Assembly: GCA_016786725.1 (NCBI GenBank)
Contig: JAEUVU010000013.1
Location: 248,001 to 312,000, forward strand
Source: Ferruginibacter sp.
Lineage (GTDB): Bacteria > Bacteroidota > Bacteroidia > Chitinophagales > Chitinophagaceae
Direction: 5' to 3'
Length of the DNA stretch: 64,000 nt
Shown one piece after another: positions 15,969-24,344 of this stretch. The notes under the pieces were generated by a model. The model was not told the DNA's origin. It did no database searches and saw nothing but the letters and a program-made list of their open reading frames with translations. Position 1 is the first letter of the stretch. Every line of letters starts with the position of its first letter. A program made the translations under genes and the position numbers.

Positions 15969-17669
15969 ATGAAATTCAGTTTTCAACATACAGAATATTT
16001 ATTTGCACTGGCGGCAATCCCAGTAATGCTGCTGCTTTATTTTTTTGTATTGTACTGGAAAAAAAGAACCATCAAAAAGATTGGCGATGCAAACCTGGTG
16101 AAGGAAATGATCAAAAATCATTCTCCGCAAAAATTTGCTTTAAAATTTGTATTGGTGCTGGCGGCATTTGCGCTGGGAGCATTCGCACTGGCAAATCCAC
16201 GTTTGCCAAAAGGGGTAGAGCAGGTTAGCAGAAATGGTATTGATGTGATGATAGCACTGGATGTAAGCAAGAGTATGCTGGCACAGGATGTTAAACCAAA
16301 CAGGCTGGAGAGAGCCAAACAGGCGCTGGGCAAATTAATAGACAAGCTCAGCAACGACAGGGTTGGCATTGTGGTTTTTGCAGGCAGGGCTTATTTGCAG
16401 ATGCCTTTAACCGGTGATCATGGCGCAGCCAAAATGTACCTTGGCTCTGCCTCAACAGATATTGTGCCTACGCAGGGAACCGTAATTTCCGATGCACTGA
16501 AAATGTGTTATGCATCCTTCAATGCAAAAGAAAAAAAATACAAAGCCGTTATTTTGATCAGCGATGGCGAAGATCATGACGAAGGAGCTTTAAAAACTGC
16601 CGGAGAAATGGCAGAGAATGGTATTATCATTAACACCGTTGGCATCGGATCTCCTCAAGGTTCAACTATTATGGATGAACTTACAAACCAGGAAAAAAAA
16701 GATGTTAATGGCAATACCGTAATAACAAGGCTGAATGAGGAAGAGCTGAGATCAATAGCAGGAAAAGGCAATGGCAGCTACCAGCTTTTTACCAATGCTG
16801 ACGAACTGGTTACAAAGCTGGATGCACAACTGGCAGGGATGGACCAGCGGACCGTAACAGAAAACTCTTTGATAAATTATAAATACTACTTTCCTTACTT
16901 TTTAATACTGGCCTTGCTTTTTATGGTTGCAGAAATATTTATTTCGGAAAGAAAGAGAGTTAGCAATACGCAGTTGGCAGTTGGCAGGGGCATACAACAA
17001 AAAGCATTTCTATTAACAGTTGCAGTTTGTATGTTGTCGTTGTTTTCCAATGCCCAAAACGATAAAATGCTCATCAAAAAAGGAAACGAGGCTTATGAAA
17101 AGAAAGAGTATGATAATGCAGTTAAAAGCTATCAGCAGGCGGCATCAAAAAATCCTGCAAATTCAACAGCACAATATAACCTGGGCAATGCGCTTTATAA
17201 AAATAATAAAACGGATGAAGCTGTACAGGCTTATGATGAAGCATTGACAAAAGCTACTTCCAAAGAAGACAGATCAAAATCTTATTACAACAAAGGCGTG
17301 GTGCTGCAGAATAATAAAAAACTGCCCGAATGTATTGAAGCGTATAAAAATGCATTGAAGTTAAATCCGCAGGATGAAGATGCCAGGCTGAATCTTCAAA
17401 AAGCATTGCAGCAGCAAAAAGAACAGCAAAAGAAAGAGAACAAGGATAAAAAGGAAGAAAAAAAACCGAAAGACGATAAGCAGCAGAAAGAAAAGGATAA
17501 GCCAAAAGACGAAGAGAAGAATGAACAGCCCAAACCACAGCCTTCTAAACTTACCAAACAGGATGCTGAAGAAAAGCTGAAAGCACTGCTGCAGCAGGAA
17601 AAGAACCTGCAGGATAAATTAAGAAAAGTTAATTCGGCCACTTCGGCTAAGCCTGAAAAGGATTGGTGA
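15969..17669 (+). CDS. BatB-BatC fusion: VWA domain plus TPR protein
   Basis: 566 residues joining two proteins that are separate in Bacteroides-type aerotolerance (bat) loci. The BatB part has two N-terminal membrane helices (about 10-28 and 55-75), a von Willebrand A domain with the MIDAS motif IALDVSKSMLAQD (about 92-104), and another helix (about 300-320). A second signal-like helix, KAFLLTVAVCMLSLFSNAQ (about 343-361), opens the BatC part with three TPR units (about 365-475) and a Lys/Glu/Gln-rich tail. At the joint lie heptamer units at 16970-16990. BatA is not adjacent. Probable envelope complex linked to a MoxR ATPase; the role is poorly understood. Confidence 0.88.
   Translation: MKFSFQHTEYLFALAAIPVMLLLYFFVLYWKKRTIKKIGDANLVKEMIKNHSPQKFALKFVLVLAAFALGAFALANPRLPKGVEQVSRNGIDVMIALDVSKSMLAQDVKPNRLERAKQALGKLIDKLSNDRVGIVVFAGRAYLQMPLTGDHGAAKMYLGSASTDIVPTQGTVISDALKMCYASFNAKEKKYKAVILISDGEDHDEGALKTAGEMAENGIIINTVGIGSPQGSTIMDELTNQEKKDVNGNTVITRLNEEELRSIAGKGNGSYQLFTNADELVTKLDAQLAGMDQRTVTENSLINYKYYFPYFLILALLFMVAEIFISERKRVSNTQLAVGRGIQQKAFLLTVAVCMLSLFSNAQNDKMLIKKGNEAYEKKEYDNAVKSYQQAASKNPANSTAQYNLGNALYKNNKTDEAVQAYDEALTKATSKEDRSKSYYNKGVVLQNNKKLPECIEAYKNALKLNPQDEDARLNLQKALQQQKEQQKKENKDKKEEKKPKDDKQQKEKDKPKDEEKNEQPKPQPSKLTKQDAEEKLKALLQQEKNLQDKLRKVNSATSAKPEKDW
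16970..16990 (+). repeat. Heptamer units at the BatB-BatC joint
   Basis: GCAGTTG at 16970 and 16977 followed by the related GCAGGGG at 16984, with an exact 7-base period. The units lie exactly between the last BatB helix and the BatC signal-like helix. Confidence 0.7.
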
Positions 17670-17712
17670 TACAAAGTCTGACGCCCCCGTCTGACCGTGT
17701 ATCAACAGTGTA

Positions 17713-17775
17713 TAGTTGTCTGGCCACACTGAAAGGTCTTTGTTTTTAAGGCTGTGTTTAGTGGCCTGACAACTA
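17713..17775. repeat. Long inverted repeat upstream of ispG
   Basis: TAGTTGTCTGGCCAC (17713-17727) and GTGGCCTGACAACTA (17761-17775) are inverted with one mismatch over 15 bases and a 33-base spacer. GTCTGAC is also found twice just upstream (about 17677-17696). Could be an operator, a hairpin ending the bat transcript, or a small repeat element. Confidence 0.6.
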
Positions 17776-17788
17776 ACCCGATAATCAC

Positions 17789-17796
17789 TATTTTTG
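17789..17796 (+). promoter_or_regulatory. Candidate -7 box for ispG, next to the ATG
   Basis: TATTTTTG matches TAnnTTTG and ends four bases before the ATG at 17801, so transcription would begin at the start codon. Confidence 0.6.
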
Positions 17797-17800
17797 CACC

Positions 17801-19759
17801 ATGCAATTTTATACAGAATCCCTCACATCATACAAGCGCCTTAAAACACGTGAAGTAAAAATTGGTAACCTGCTTTTAGGCAATGGCCATCCCATCCGTG
17901 TTCAAACCATGACAACCACTGATACGATGGACACCATGGCAACAGTTGAGCAATCCATTCGCTGTATAGAAGCAGGCGCTGAACTGGTCCGTATCACAGC
18001 GCCATCAAAAAACGAAGCAGAAAATTTACAGAATATAAAAGATGAATTAAGAAGAAGAGGATATGATACGCCACTGGTGGCTGACATACATTTTACCCCC
18101 AATGCTGCAGAGATTGCTGCAAGAATTGTGGAGAAAGTTAGAGTGAATCCCGGCAATTATGTTGACAAGAAAAAATTTGAGCAAATAGAATATACCGATG
18201 CAGAATATGCAGAAGAGATCGAAAGGATAAGGGAACGATTTACACCTCTTGTAAAAATTTGTAAAGAACATGGTACTGCTATGCGTATCGGTACCAATCA
18301 TGGAAGCCTGAGCGACCGTATCATGAGCCGCTATGGCGATACAGCCATGGGCATGGTTGAAAGTGCGATGGAGTTTTTAAGAATAGCAAGAGCAGAAGAT
18401 TATCACCAGATAATTTTAAGCATGAAGAGCAGTAATCCGCAGGTGATGGTGCAGGCATACCGTTTGCTTGTTAACCACATGATGGAAGAATTCGGCGAAG
18501 CTTATCCGTTGCATTTGGGAGTAACAGAAGCCGGTGATGGTGAAGATGGCAGAATAAAATCGGCGATAGGCATCGGAACTTTGCTGGAAGATGGTATTGG
18601 CGATACCATACGTGTTTCTCTTACTGAAGATCCTGAACTGGAGATACCGGTATGCAAGGATATTGTAGAACGCTATACAAACATTGCATCCAAAGAAAAT
18701 GTTCCTGCTGTTAACAAACTCTCTTATTCACCTTTTGAATATAACCGAAGGGAAAGTTTTGAAGTAAGCAATATCGGTGCAAAACATGTTCCGGTTGTGG
18801 TTGCTGATTTCAGCAAGTATCAGAATATTACTCCAGATGATCTGCAGGCAATAGGTTATACTTACGAGGCTGCAACCGATAAATGGAATATTGGTGATGC
18901 GGCAGCAGATTATATTTTTTGTAATGCTGTTTTAAATTTTGATCTGCCGGGAACATTGAAAGTTATATTGTATCACGAACCCTGGCTTGCCGCAACAGAT
19001 AAGAATAAATACGTTCCCATCTTTGAGGCTGATCATTACATGGATGAGTCGGTAGAAAGATCATCTCTGTTGAATTTTGTGATGCTCGATTGCTATTCAG
19101 AAGGATATCCTCAACAATCACTTGCAAAAGTTTACTCAAAACTTAAAGAAGATAAAACTGCCGTGATCTGTTTAAGCAGCACAAACAAAAATGCCATGCA
19201 AAGCATACGCAGAATGTTTGTAGAGCTGATGAACAACCAGGTAAAAAGCCCGGTTATTGTTATTTGCGATAGCACTGATACAACGCTTGACCAGAGCCTG
19301 ATCCACTACTCCGTAGAAGCAGGAGGTTTATTGCTGGATGGATTTGGTGATGGTATTTGCTTTGGCCATTATTTTGGTAACCGCAAAGTTTCTCCAAAAA
19401 CAAAATTTTTAAACTCGGTAGCTTTCGGAATTTTGCAGGCTACCCGTACCCGGATATCAAGAACAGAGTATATCAGTTGCCCAAGTTGTGGCCGTACCCT
19501 ATTTGATTTGCAGGAAACCACTGCAAAGATCCGTGCTGTTACCAATCACCTGAAAGGCGTTAAGATAGCCATTATGGGTTGCATAGTAAATGGCCCGGGC
19601 GAAATGGCCGATGCCGATTTTGGATACGTGGGCAGCGGAGTTGGTAAAATAACTTTGTACAAGGGAAAAGAAGTGGTTAAAAGGAATATAGACAGCAATA
19701 TTGCTGTTGATGAGCTGATCAATTTATTGAAGGAGAATGAGGCCTGGATAGAGAACTGA
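17801..19759 (+). CDS. ispG: 4-hydroxy-3-methylbut-2-enyl diphosphate synthase, long form
   Basis: Penultimate step of the MEP isoprenoid pathway, converting MEcPP to HMBPP with a 4Fe-4S cluster; cytoplasmic. At 652 residues it is the long type with a large central insertion, found in Bacteroidetes, Chlamydiae and plants. The TIM-barrel part starts with TREVKIGNLLLGNGHPIRVQTMTTTDT. Cluster cysteines are in ISCPSCGRTLFDL (about 560) and IAIMGCIVNGPGEMADADFGYVG (about 595). The same window encodes dxs, the first enzyme of the pathway, about 28 kb away. The promoter match sits directly at the ATG. Confidence 0.96.
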   Translation: MQFYTESLTSYKRLKTREVKIGNLLLGNGHPIRVQTMTTTDTMDTMATVEQSIRCIEAGAELVRITAPSKNEAENLQNIKDELRRRGYDTPLVADIHFTPNAAEIAARIVEKVRVNPGNYVDKKKFEQIEYTDAEYAEEIERIRERFTPLVKICKEHGTAMRIGTNHGSLSDRIMSRYGDTAMGMVESAMEFLRIARAEDYHQIILSMKSSNPQVMVQAYRLLVNHMMEEFGEAYPLHLGVTEAGDGEDGRIKSAIGIGTLLEDGIGDTIRVSLTEDPELEIPVCKDIVERYTNIASKENVPAVNKLSYSPFEYNRRESFEVSNIGAKHVPVVVADFSKYQNITPDDLQAIGYTYEAATDKWNIGDAAADYIFCNAVLNFDLPGTLKVILYHEPWLAATDKNKYVPIFEADHYMDESVERSSLLNFVMLDCYSEGYPQQSLAKVYSKLKEDKTAVICLSSTNKNAMQSIRRMFVELMNNQVKSPVIVICDSTDTTLDQSLIHYSVEAGGLLLDGFGDGICFGHYFGNRKVSPKTKFLNSVAFGILQATRTRISRTEYISCPSCGRTLFDLQETTAKIRAVTNHLKGVKIAIMGCIVNGPGEMADADFGYVGSGVGKITLYKGKEVVKRNIDSNIAVDELINLLKENEAWIEN

Positions 19760-19835
19760 AAAGTCAAAATTAAAAAGTAAAAATGCTTTAACAGGGTTAA
19801 TACTTTTTTTGACTTTTGATTTTTTAATTTTGATT
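19759..19835. repeat. Two facing heptamer arms between ispG and nadB
   Basis: Left arm 19759-19786: AAAAGTC, AAAATTA, AAAAGTA, AAAATGC. Right arm 19801-19835: five T-rich units including TTTGACT and TTTGATT. The right arm is close to the reverse complement of the left, so the pair could form a hairpin and act as a terminator for ispG. The right arm also supplies the nadB -7 box. Confidence 0.8.
19825..19832 (+). promoter_or_regulatory. Candidate -7 box for nadB inside a heptamer array
   Basis: TAATTTTG, a full TAnnTTTG match, created by the junction of two 7-base units, 10 bases before the nadB ATG at 19843. Confidence 0.55.
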
Positions 19836-19842
19836 TAATAGC

Positions 19843-21453
19843 ATGCAAACAGATTTTCTCGTAATAGGTAGTGGAATAGCAGGGCTGACTTACGCATTAA
19901 AAGTTGCTGAAGCCTGCCCCGATAAAACAGTAACCGTTCTTACCAAAACACAAAGCGATGAAACCAACACAAAGTATGCCCAGGGCGGCATTGCGGGTGT
20001 GATGGATTTTGATAAAGATAGTTTCGATAAACATATTGAAGACACATTAATAGCCGGAGATGGCTTGTGCAACAGGCATGTAGTGGAGATTGTGGTGAAG
20101 GAAGGTGTTGAAAGAATAGAAGAGATTATTGAATGGGGAGCAAATTTTGATAAAGAAAAAGACGGCGATTTTAAACTGGGTAAAGAAGGGGGCCACAGCG
20201 AGTCAAGAATACTGCACCATAAAGATGTTACCGGTAAAGAAATGGAAAGGGCATTGCTGGAAGCCATCAGCCGCAAAAAAAATATAAACCTGCTGCATCA
20301 TTGTTTTGTGCTGGATATTATTACACAGCATCATCTCGGTTATTTAATTACCAAATCAACACCCGATGTTGAATGTTATGGTGTGTATGTTTTAAATCTT
20401 CATACCAATAAAACAGAAAAGATACTTTCTAAAATTACGCTGCTGGCAACCGGTGGCAACGGGCAGGTTTACCGCTCAACAACAAACCCGGCTATTGCAA
20501 CAGGCGATGGTGTGGCAATGGTTTACCGGGCGAAAGGCAGGATTGAGAATATGGAGTTCATCCAGTTTCATCCAACCGCATTGTACGAAACAGGTATAAG
20601 AGGACAAAATTTCCTGATAACTGAAGCTGTTCGTGGTGATGGCGGTATTTTACGCAATCATACAAGCGAAGCTTTTATGGAACGCTATGATGAAAGAAAA
20701 GACCTGGCGCCCCGTGACATTGTGGCGAGGGCTATTGATAATGAAATGAAGGTTGCCGGTACCGAAAACGTTTTTTTGGATTGCCGGCATTTCAGCAAGG
20801 AAAAATTTGTTGAGCACTTTCCGAACATTTATGAAAAATGTTTAAGCATCGGAATTGATATTACGCAGCACATGATACCGGTAGCACCTGCAGCACATTA
20901 CAGTTGTGGCGGCATTAAAACCGATGATTACGGAAGAACCTCTATAAAAAATTTATACGCAGCCGGAGAATGTGCCAGCACCGGTTTACATGGCGCTAAC
21001 CGTTTGGCCAGTAATTCTTTATTGGAAGCGATGGTTTTTGCACATCGGGCTTACCTGGATGCAGTAGCAAAATTAAAAGAGGTTGAAGCCTCTCCTTTTG
21101 GGGGAGGTTTGGTAGGAGCCTGGAAAACAGACGGCACTTCTGCCCCCAAAGAAATGATCCTCATCACACAAAGTGTAAAGGAATTAAAATTGCTGATGAG
21201 CGATTATGTTGGTATTGTTAGAAATAATGAAAGGCTTCACCGTGCTATGAAAAGGCTCGATCTTTTGTATGAAGAAACAGAAGCTTTGTACGAAAAGACA
21301 ATTGTGTCGCCACAGCTTTGTGAATTGCGGAATATGATCACTGTTGCCTACCTGATCGTAAAATCTGCCGGTTTCAGGCATGAGAGCAGGGGCCTGCATT
21401 TTAATACTGATTATCCGGGCAAACTGGAAATGATACAGAACATCGTATTGTAA
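19843..21453 (+). CDS. nadB: L-aspartate oxidase
   Basis: First step of de novo NAD synthesis: FAD-dependent oxidation of L-aspartate to iminoaspartate; cytoplasmic, 536 residues. The FAD-binding GxGxxG lies at FLVIGSGIAGLTYALKVAE (about 5-23). The fumarate reductase/aspartate oxidase motifs KYAQGGIAGV, ESRILHHKDVTG, QFHPTALY and the active-site segment HYSCGGIKTDDYGRT-SIKNLYAAGECASTGLHGANRLASNSLLEA follow in order. NadA and NadC are not adjacent, so the pathway is split in this genome. Its promoter appears to come from a repeat array. Confidence 0.95.
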   Translation: MQTDFLVIGSGIAGLTYALKVAEACPDKTVTVLTKTQSDETNTKYAQGGIAGVMDFDKDSFDKHIEDTLIAGDGLCNRHVVEIVVKEGVERIEEIIEWGANFDKEKDGDFKLGKEGGHSESRILHHKDVTGKEMERALLEAISRKKNINLLHHCFVLDIITQHHLGYLITKSTPDVECYGVYVLNLHTNKTEKILSKITLLATGGNGQVYRSTTNPAIATGDGVAMVYRAKGRIENMEFIQFHPTALYETGIRGQNFLITEAVRGDGGILRNHTSEAFMERYDERKDLAPRDIVARAIDNEMKVAGTENVFLDCRHFSKEKFVEHFPNIYEKCLSIGIDITQHMIPVAPAAHYSCGGIKTDDYGRTSIKNLYAAGECASTGLHGANRLASNSLLEAMVFAHRAYLDAVAKLKEVEASPFGGGLVGAWKTDGTSAPKEMILITQSVKELKLLMSDYVGIVRNNERLHRAMKRLDLLYEETEALYEKTIVSPQLCELRNMITVAYLIVKSAGFRHESRGLHFNTDYPGKLEMIQNIVL

Positions 21454-21489
21454 AAGTATCTTTACAAACATTGATATACAACTTTCAGC

Positions 21490-22395
21490 ATGTATTACCT
21501 GATTTATGTACCGCTTTTCCTGCTTTCTTTGTTGCCGCTACGGGTACTGTATGTGTTAAGTGATGTTGCTTCATTCCTTTTGTTCCGTGTTTTTGGCTAC
21601 CGCAGGCAGGTAATTGATGGAAACCTTGCTATCGCCTTTCCCGAAAAGTCAATAAAAGAAAGAAACACTATTAAAAGAAAGTTTCACCGCAATTTTACCG
21701 ACTCATTTATTGAAACCATTAAATGCCTTACCGCAGCAAAGAACTTTTACGATAAACATTGTAAAACCGATTTTAGTTTGTTTGATCAGTTTGCGGCAGA
21801 AGGGGTAAGCTGCCAGATGCATGCCTGCCACCAGTTTAACTGGGAGTGGATAAACCTGTATTGGTCAATTCATCTTAAACAACCGCTGGTTATTGTTTAT
21901 ATGCCCATAAGCAGTAAACCGCTTGACAGGTTGTTTTATAAATTCCGTACCAGGTATGGAACACATATGCTGTCGGCAACTGAATCCAGGAAAGGATTTG
22001 TAGCCTGGCGCAATAAAACACATGCACTGGCTTTAATTGCCGATCAAAAGCCAGCGGCGCCTGGTTATGCTTACTGGCTTAATTTTTTTCACAGGCCAAC
22101 GGCTTTTGTAACCGGCCCCGAAAAAAATGCTGCTATGAAAAAATGCCCGGTAATTTTTGGCAGGGCTTTTAAAACAGCCAGGGGTAAATATGAATCAAGT
22201 CTTACGCTTGCCTGTAAAGATGCATCACTTTTAAAGCCGGGCGAACTTACCGTAATGTACCGGAACTATATCGAAGATGCCATCAGGCGGCAGCCCGATA
22301 TGTATTTATGGAGCCATAAAAGGTTTAAACACCAATGGAGTGAAGAATACAGGAATATGTGGATTGATAAAAACCCTGTTGAGACCTCAATTTAA
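21490..22395 (+). CDS. LpxL/HtrB-family lipid A acyltransferase
   Basis: Membrane-associated acyltransferase, 301 residues, probably adding a secondary acyl chain to lipid A or acting on a related lipid. An N-terminal hydrophobic segment (about 3-30) is followed by the family motif HACHQFNWEW (HxxNWE, about 112-121), which holds the catalytic His and Glu. GNLAIAFPEKSIKE near residue 48 is also characteristic. It overlaps the convergent MBL-rhodanese gene by nine bases. The acyl donor and acceptor cannot be read from sequence. Confidence 0.85.
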   Translation: MYYLIYVPLFLLSLLPLRVLYVLSDVASFLLFRVFGYRRQVIDGNLAIAFPEKSIKERNTIKRKFHRNFTDSFIETIKCLTAAKNFYDKHCKTDFSLFDQFAAEGVSCQMHACHQFNWEWINLYWSIHLKQPLVIVYMPISSKPLDRLFYKFRTRYGTHMLSATESRKGFVAWRNKTHALALIADQKPAAPGYAYWLNFFHRPTAFVTGPEKNAAMKKCPVIFGRAFKTARGKYESSLTLACKDASLLKPGELTVMYRNYIEDAIRRQPDMYLWSHKRFKHQWSEEYRNMWIDKNPVETSI

Positions 22396-23790
22396 AACAC
22401 TGGCCTCTTTCTCAGTTTTAATATTCTTTTGCTCTTTTATTTTACCCCAGCCACCCAAAACGTTCCGGAGGTTATGTGTTCCTTCACGTTTTAAAAGCGA
22501 AGCGGCTATCACACTTCTGTACCCTCCTGCACAATGAACATACAGGTTCTGGTTATCTTCAAAATGCGAAAGGTTTACAACATCATTCATTTCATTCAAT
22601 GGCAGGTTTTGTGCACCGGCAACATGGCCATCGGCAAATTCAGTTTCTCTTCTTACATCAACCACCACAAGGTTAGGATCATGTGGCATATCCATAGCCA
22701 GTTCATCAGCTTCTATATCAATGATCATGTCAACTGTTTCGCCTGTATTTTTCCAGGTATCAAAACCACCGTTTAAGTAACCCAGTATCTTATCAAAACC
22801 AACTCTTGATAAGCGTATCAGTGTTTCTTCTTCTTTGCCTGGGTCAGTCACCAGCATCATCGGCTTTTCAAAAGATAGCAGGCTGCCGGCCCATTCTGCA
22901 AAGCGGCCTTCAAGCCCGATGAAAATACTGCCCGGTATAAAACCTTGTGTAAAAACCGAAGCATGACGTGTATCAAGGATCAATACATCATCTTCTCTTA
23001 ATTTTTTAAATTCATCAAGAGATAATGGCGTTAACCCTTTTTGCTTAACAGTATCCAGGCTTTGATAGCCCTGCATGTTTATCTGTGCATTTATGGCAAA
23101 ATATTTTGGAGGAACAGACAGGCCATCGGTTACTGCGGCAACAAACTCTTCTTTGCTTTGCGGCTGCAGGGCATAATTATTTTTTTTCTGCTCACCGATT
23201 GTACTGAATGTTTCGGGCCCCATGCTTTTGCCACAACTGCTGCCGGCACCATGTGCAGGATAAACAATCACATCATCAGCAAGGGGTAAAATTTTATTTT
23301 GTATGGTATCGTACATAATGCCGGCAAGTTCTGCACTGGTCATATTTCCGCTGCTCAGGTCTGGGCGGCCAACATCACCTACAAATAATGTATCGCCGGT
23401 AAAAATGGCCTGGGGTTTATCATTTTCATCACGCAATAAATAACAGCAACTTTCTAAAGTATGGCCGGGCGTATGCAAAACCTGTATGGTTACTTTACCC
23501 AGTTTAAATATTTCATTGTCTTTTGCATTGTGTACATCGTAATTTGTTACTGCGCCCGGGCCATAAATAATAGGGGCGCCGGTTTGTTTGCTTAAATCAA
23601 TATGCCCGCTTACAAAATCGGCATGAAAATGTGTTTCAAAAATATATTTGATACCGGCATTTTTTTCTTTAGCCATTTTGATGTATTCTTCTGTATCTCT
23701 TAACGGGTCTATGATCGCTGCTTCGCCTTCGCTCTCTATAAAGTACGCAGCCTCACTCAGGCAGCCGGTATAAATTTGTTTGATGAACAT
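22387..23790 (-). CDS. MBL-fold hydrolase with two rhodanese domains
   Basis: 467 residues. The N-terminal metallo-beta-lactamase domain has the metal motif THFHADFVSGH (about 53-63, HxHxDxxxGH), with further ligands in HTPGHTLESCCYLL and FTGDTLFVGDVGRPDL, as in ETHE1/GloB-like persulfide dioxygenases. Two C-terminal rhodanese domains follow: the first lacks Cys (LDTRHASVFTQGFIPGS), the second has the active CAGGYRS loop. This architecture is linked to sulfide/persulfide oxidation and glutathione or bacillithiol persulfides. An ArsR regulator lies just upstream on the same strand, separated by a terminator and a promoter, suggesting sulfur-related control as inference. Confidence 0.9.
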   Translation of the reverse strand: MFIKQIYTGCLSEAAYFIESEGEAAIIDPLRDTEEYIKMAKEKNAGIKYIFETHFHADFVSGHIDLSKQTGAPIIYGPGAVTNYDVHNAKDNEIFKLGKVTIQVLHTPGHTLESCCYLLRDENDKPQAIFTGDTLFVGDVGRPDLSSGNMTSAELAGIMYDTIQNKILPLADDVIVYPAHGAGSSCGKSMGPETFSTIGEQKKNNYALQPQSKEEFVAAVTDGLSVPPKYFAINAQINMQGYQSLDTVKQKGLTPLSLDEFKKLREDDVLILDTRHASVFTQGFIPGSIFIGLEGRFAEWAGSLLSFEKPMMLVTDPGKEEETLIRLSRVGFDKILGYLNGGFDTWKNTGETVDMIIDIEADELAMDMPHDPNLVVVDVRRETEFADGHVAGAQNLPLNEMNDVVNLSHFEDNQNLYVHCAGGYRSVIAASLLKREGTHNLRNVLGGWGKIKEQKNIKTEKEASVLN

Positions 23791-23815
23791 GGTGTATGAT
23801 TTACTTAATGTATCA

Positions 23816-23823
23816 CAAAGGTA
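23816..23823 (-). promoter_or_regulatory. Candidate -7 box for the MBL-rhodanese gene
   Basis: Minus-strand TACCTTTG, a full TAnnTTTG match, about 26 bases before the ATG at 23790 and overlapping the T tail of the terminator upstream. Confidence 0.55.
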
Positions 23824-23829
23824 AAAACA

Positions 23830-23860
23830 AAAAAGCGTTCAGGCAATTTGCCCGAACGCT
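23830..23860 (-). terminator. Terminator of the ArsR-type regulator gene
   Basis: On the minus strand AGCGTTC (23860-23854) pairs with GAACGCT (23840-23834), extended by GGGCAA/TTGCC pairs, and runs into a T tract. It lies 22 bases after the regulator's stop. Confidence 0.85.
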
Positions 23861-23881
23861 GAGAACAGAATTGCAGAAATT

Positions 23882-24229
23882 TTAACCAACCAGGTCTTTT
23901 ACAAACTGGCTGATCTCATCAATGCGCTTGTAGTTAACCGTGTAGAAAATAAATTTTCCATCACGCTCTGTGCTTACAATACCAGCTTTGCGTAAAATAG
24001 CAAGGTGCTGGGATGCTACAGATTGTTCCAAACGCAGGCGTACATAAATTTCTGTTACGGTAATTTTTTTCTCTTCCTCAATTAACTTTAATAATTGCTG
24101 GCGAAGCTTGTGGTTTAAAGCCCGTAAGACCAATGCTGCTTTTTTAAGAGCATTATAATCTAAATTAATTGGGGAATTCTTTGCAGAACCCTGAGTGTCC
24201 TGCTCTCGTGTTTGAGACGCAACCATCAT
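23882..24229 (-). CDS. ArsR-type winged-helix regulator without cysteines
   Basis: 115 residues with an ArsR-type winged helix: LKKAALVLRALNHKLRQQLLKLI, the recognition helix region SVASQHLAILRKAGIVSTERDGKFIFYTV, and a C-terminal helix. The protein contains no cysteine, so the thiol switch of BigR/SqrR sulfide sensors and the CxC metal site of ArsR are absent. Some ArsR proteins sense through His/Asp sites or bind by default. Two copies of TTGAACAAT lie between its promoter and start codon. It is upstream of a sulfur-metabolism gene on the same strand, though separated by a terminator. Confidence 0.85.
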   Translation of the reverse strand: MMVASQTREQDTQGSAKNSPINLDYNALKKAALVLRALNHKLRQQLLKLIEEEKKITVTEIYVRLRLEQSVASQHLAILRKAGIVSTERDGKFIFYTVNYKRIDEISQFVKDLVG

Positions 24230-24250
24230 AGTGATTTAATTTAAATATGC

Positions 24251-24270
24251 TTGAACAATGTTTGAACAAT
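24251..24270. promoter_or_regulatory. Direct repeat, candidate operator of the ArsR-type gene
   Basis: TTGAACAAT occurs at 24251-24259 and again at 24262-24270, an 11-base period (about one helical turn). It lies between the minus-strand -7 box (24272-24279) and the ATG at 24229, where a repressor would block the gene. Confidence 0.55.
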
Positions 24271-24271
24271 A

Positions 24272-24279
24272 CAAATATA
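24272..24279 (-). promoter_or_regulatory. Candidate -7 box for the ArsR-type gene
   Basis: Minus-strand TATATTTG, a full TAnnTTTG match, about 43 bases before the ATG. The predicted start of transcription falls at the direct repeat. Confidence 0.6.
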
Positions 24280-24344
24280 CTATTAATTGTTTATGCAACT
24301 ATATATATTTGGTTTTTTATAACGTTTTTTTCGAAAATATTATT

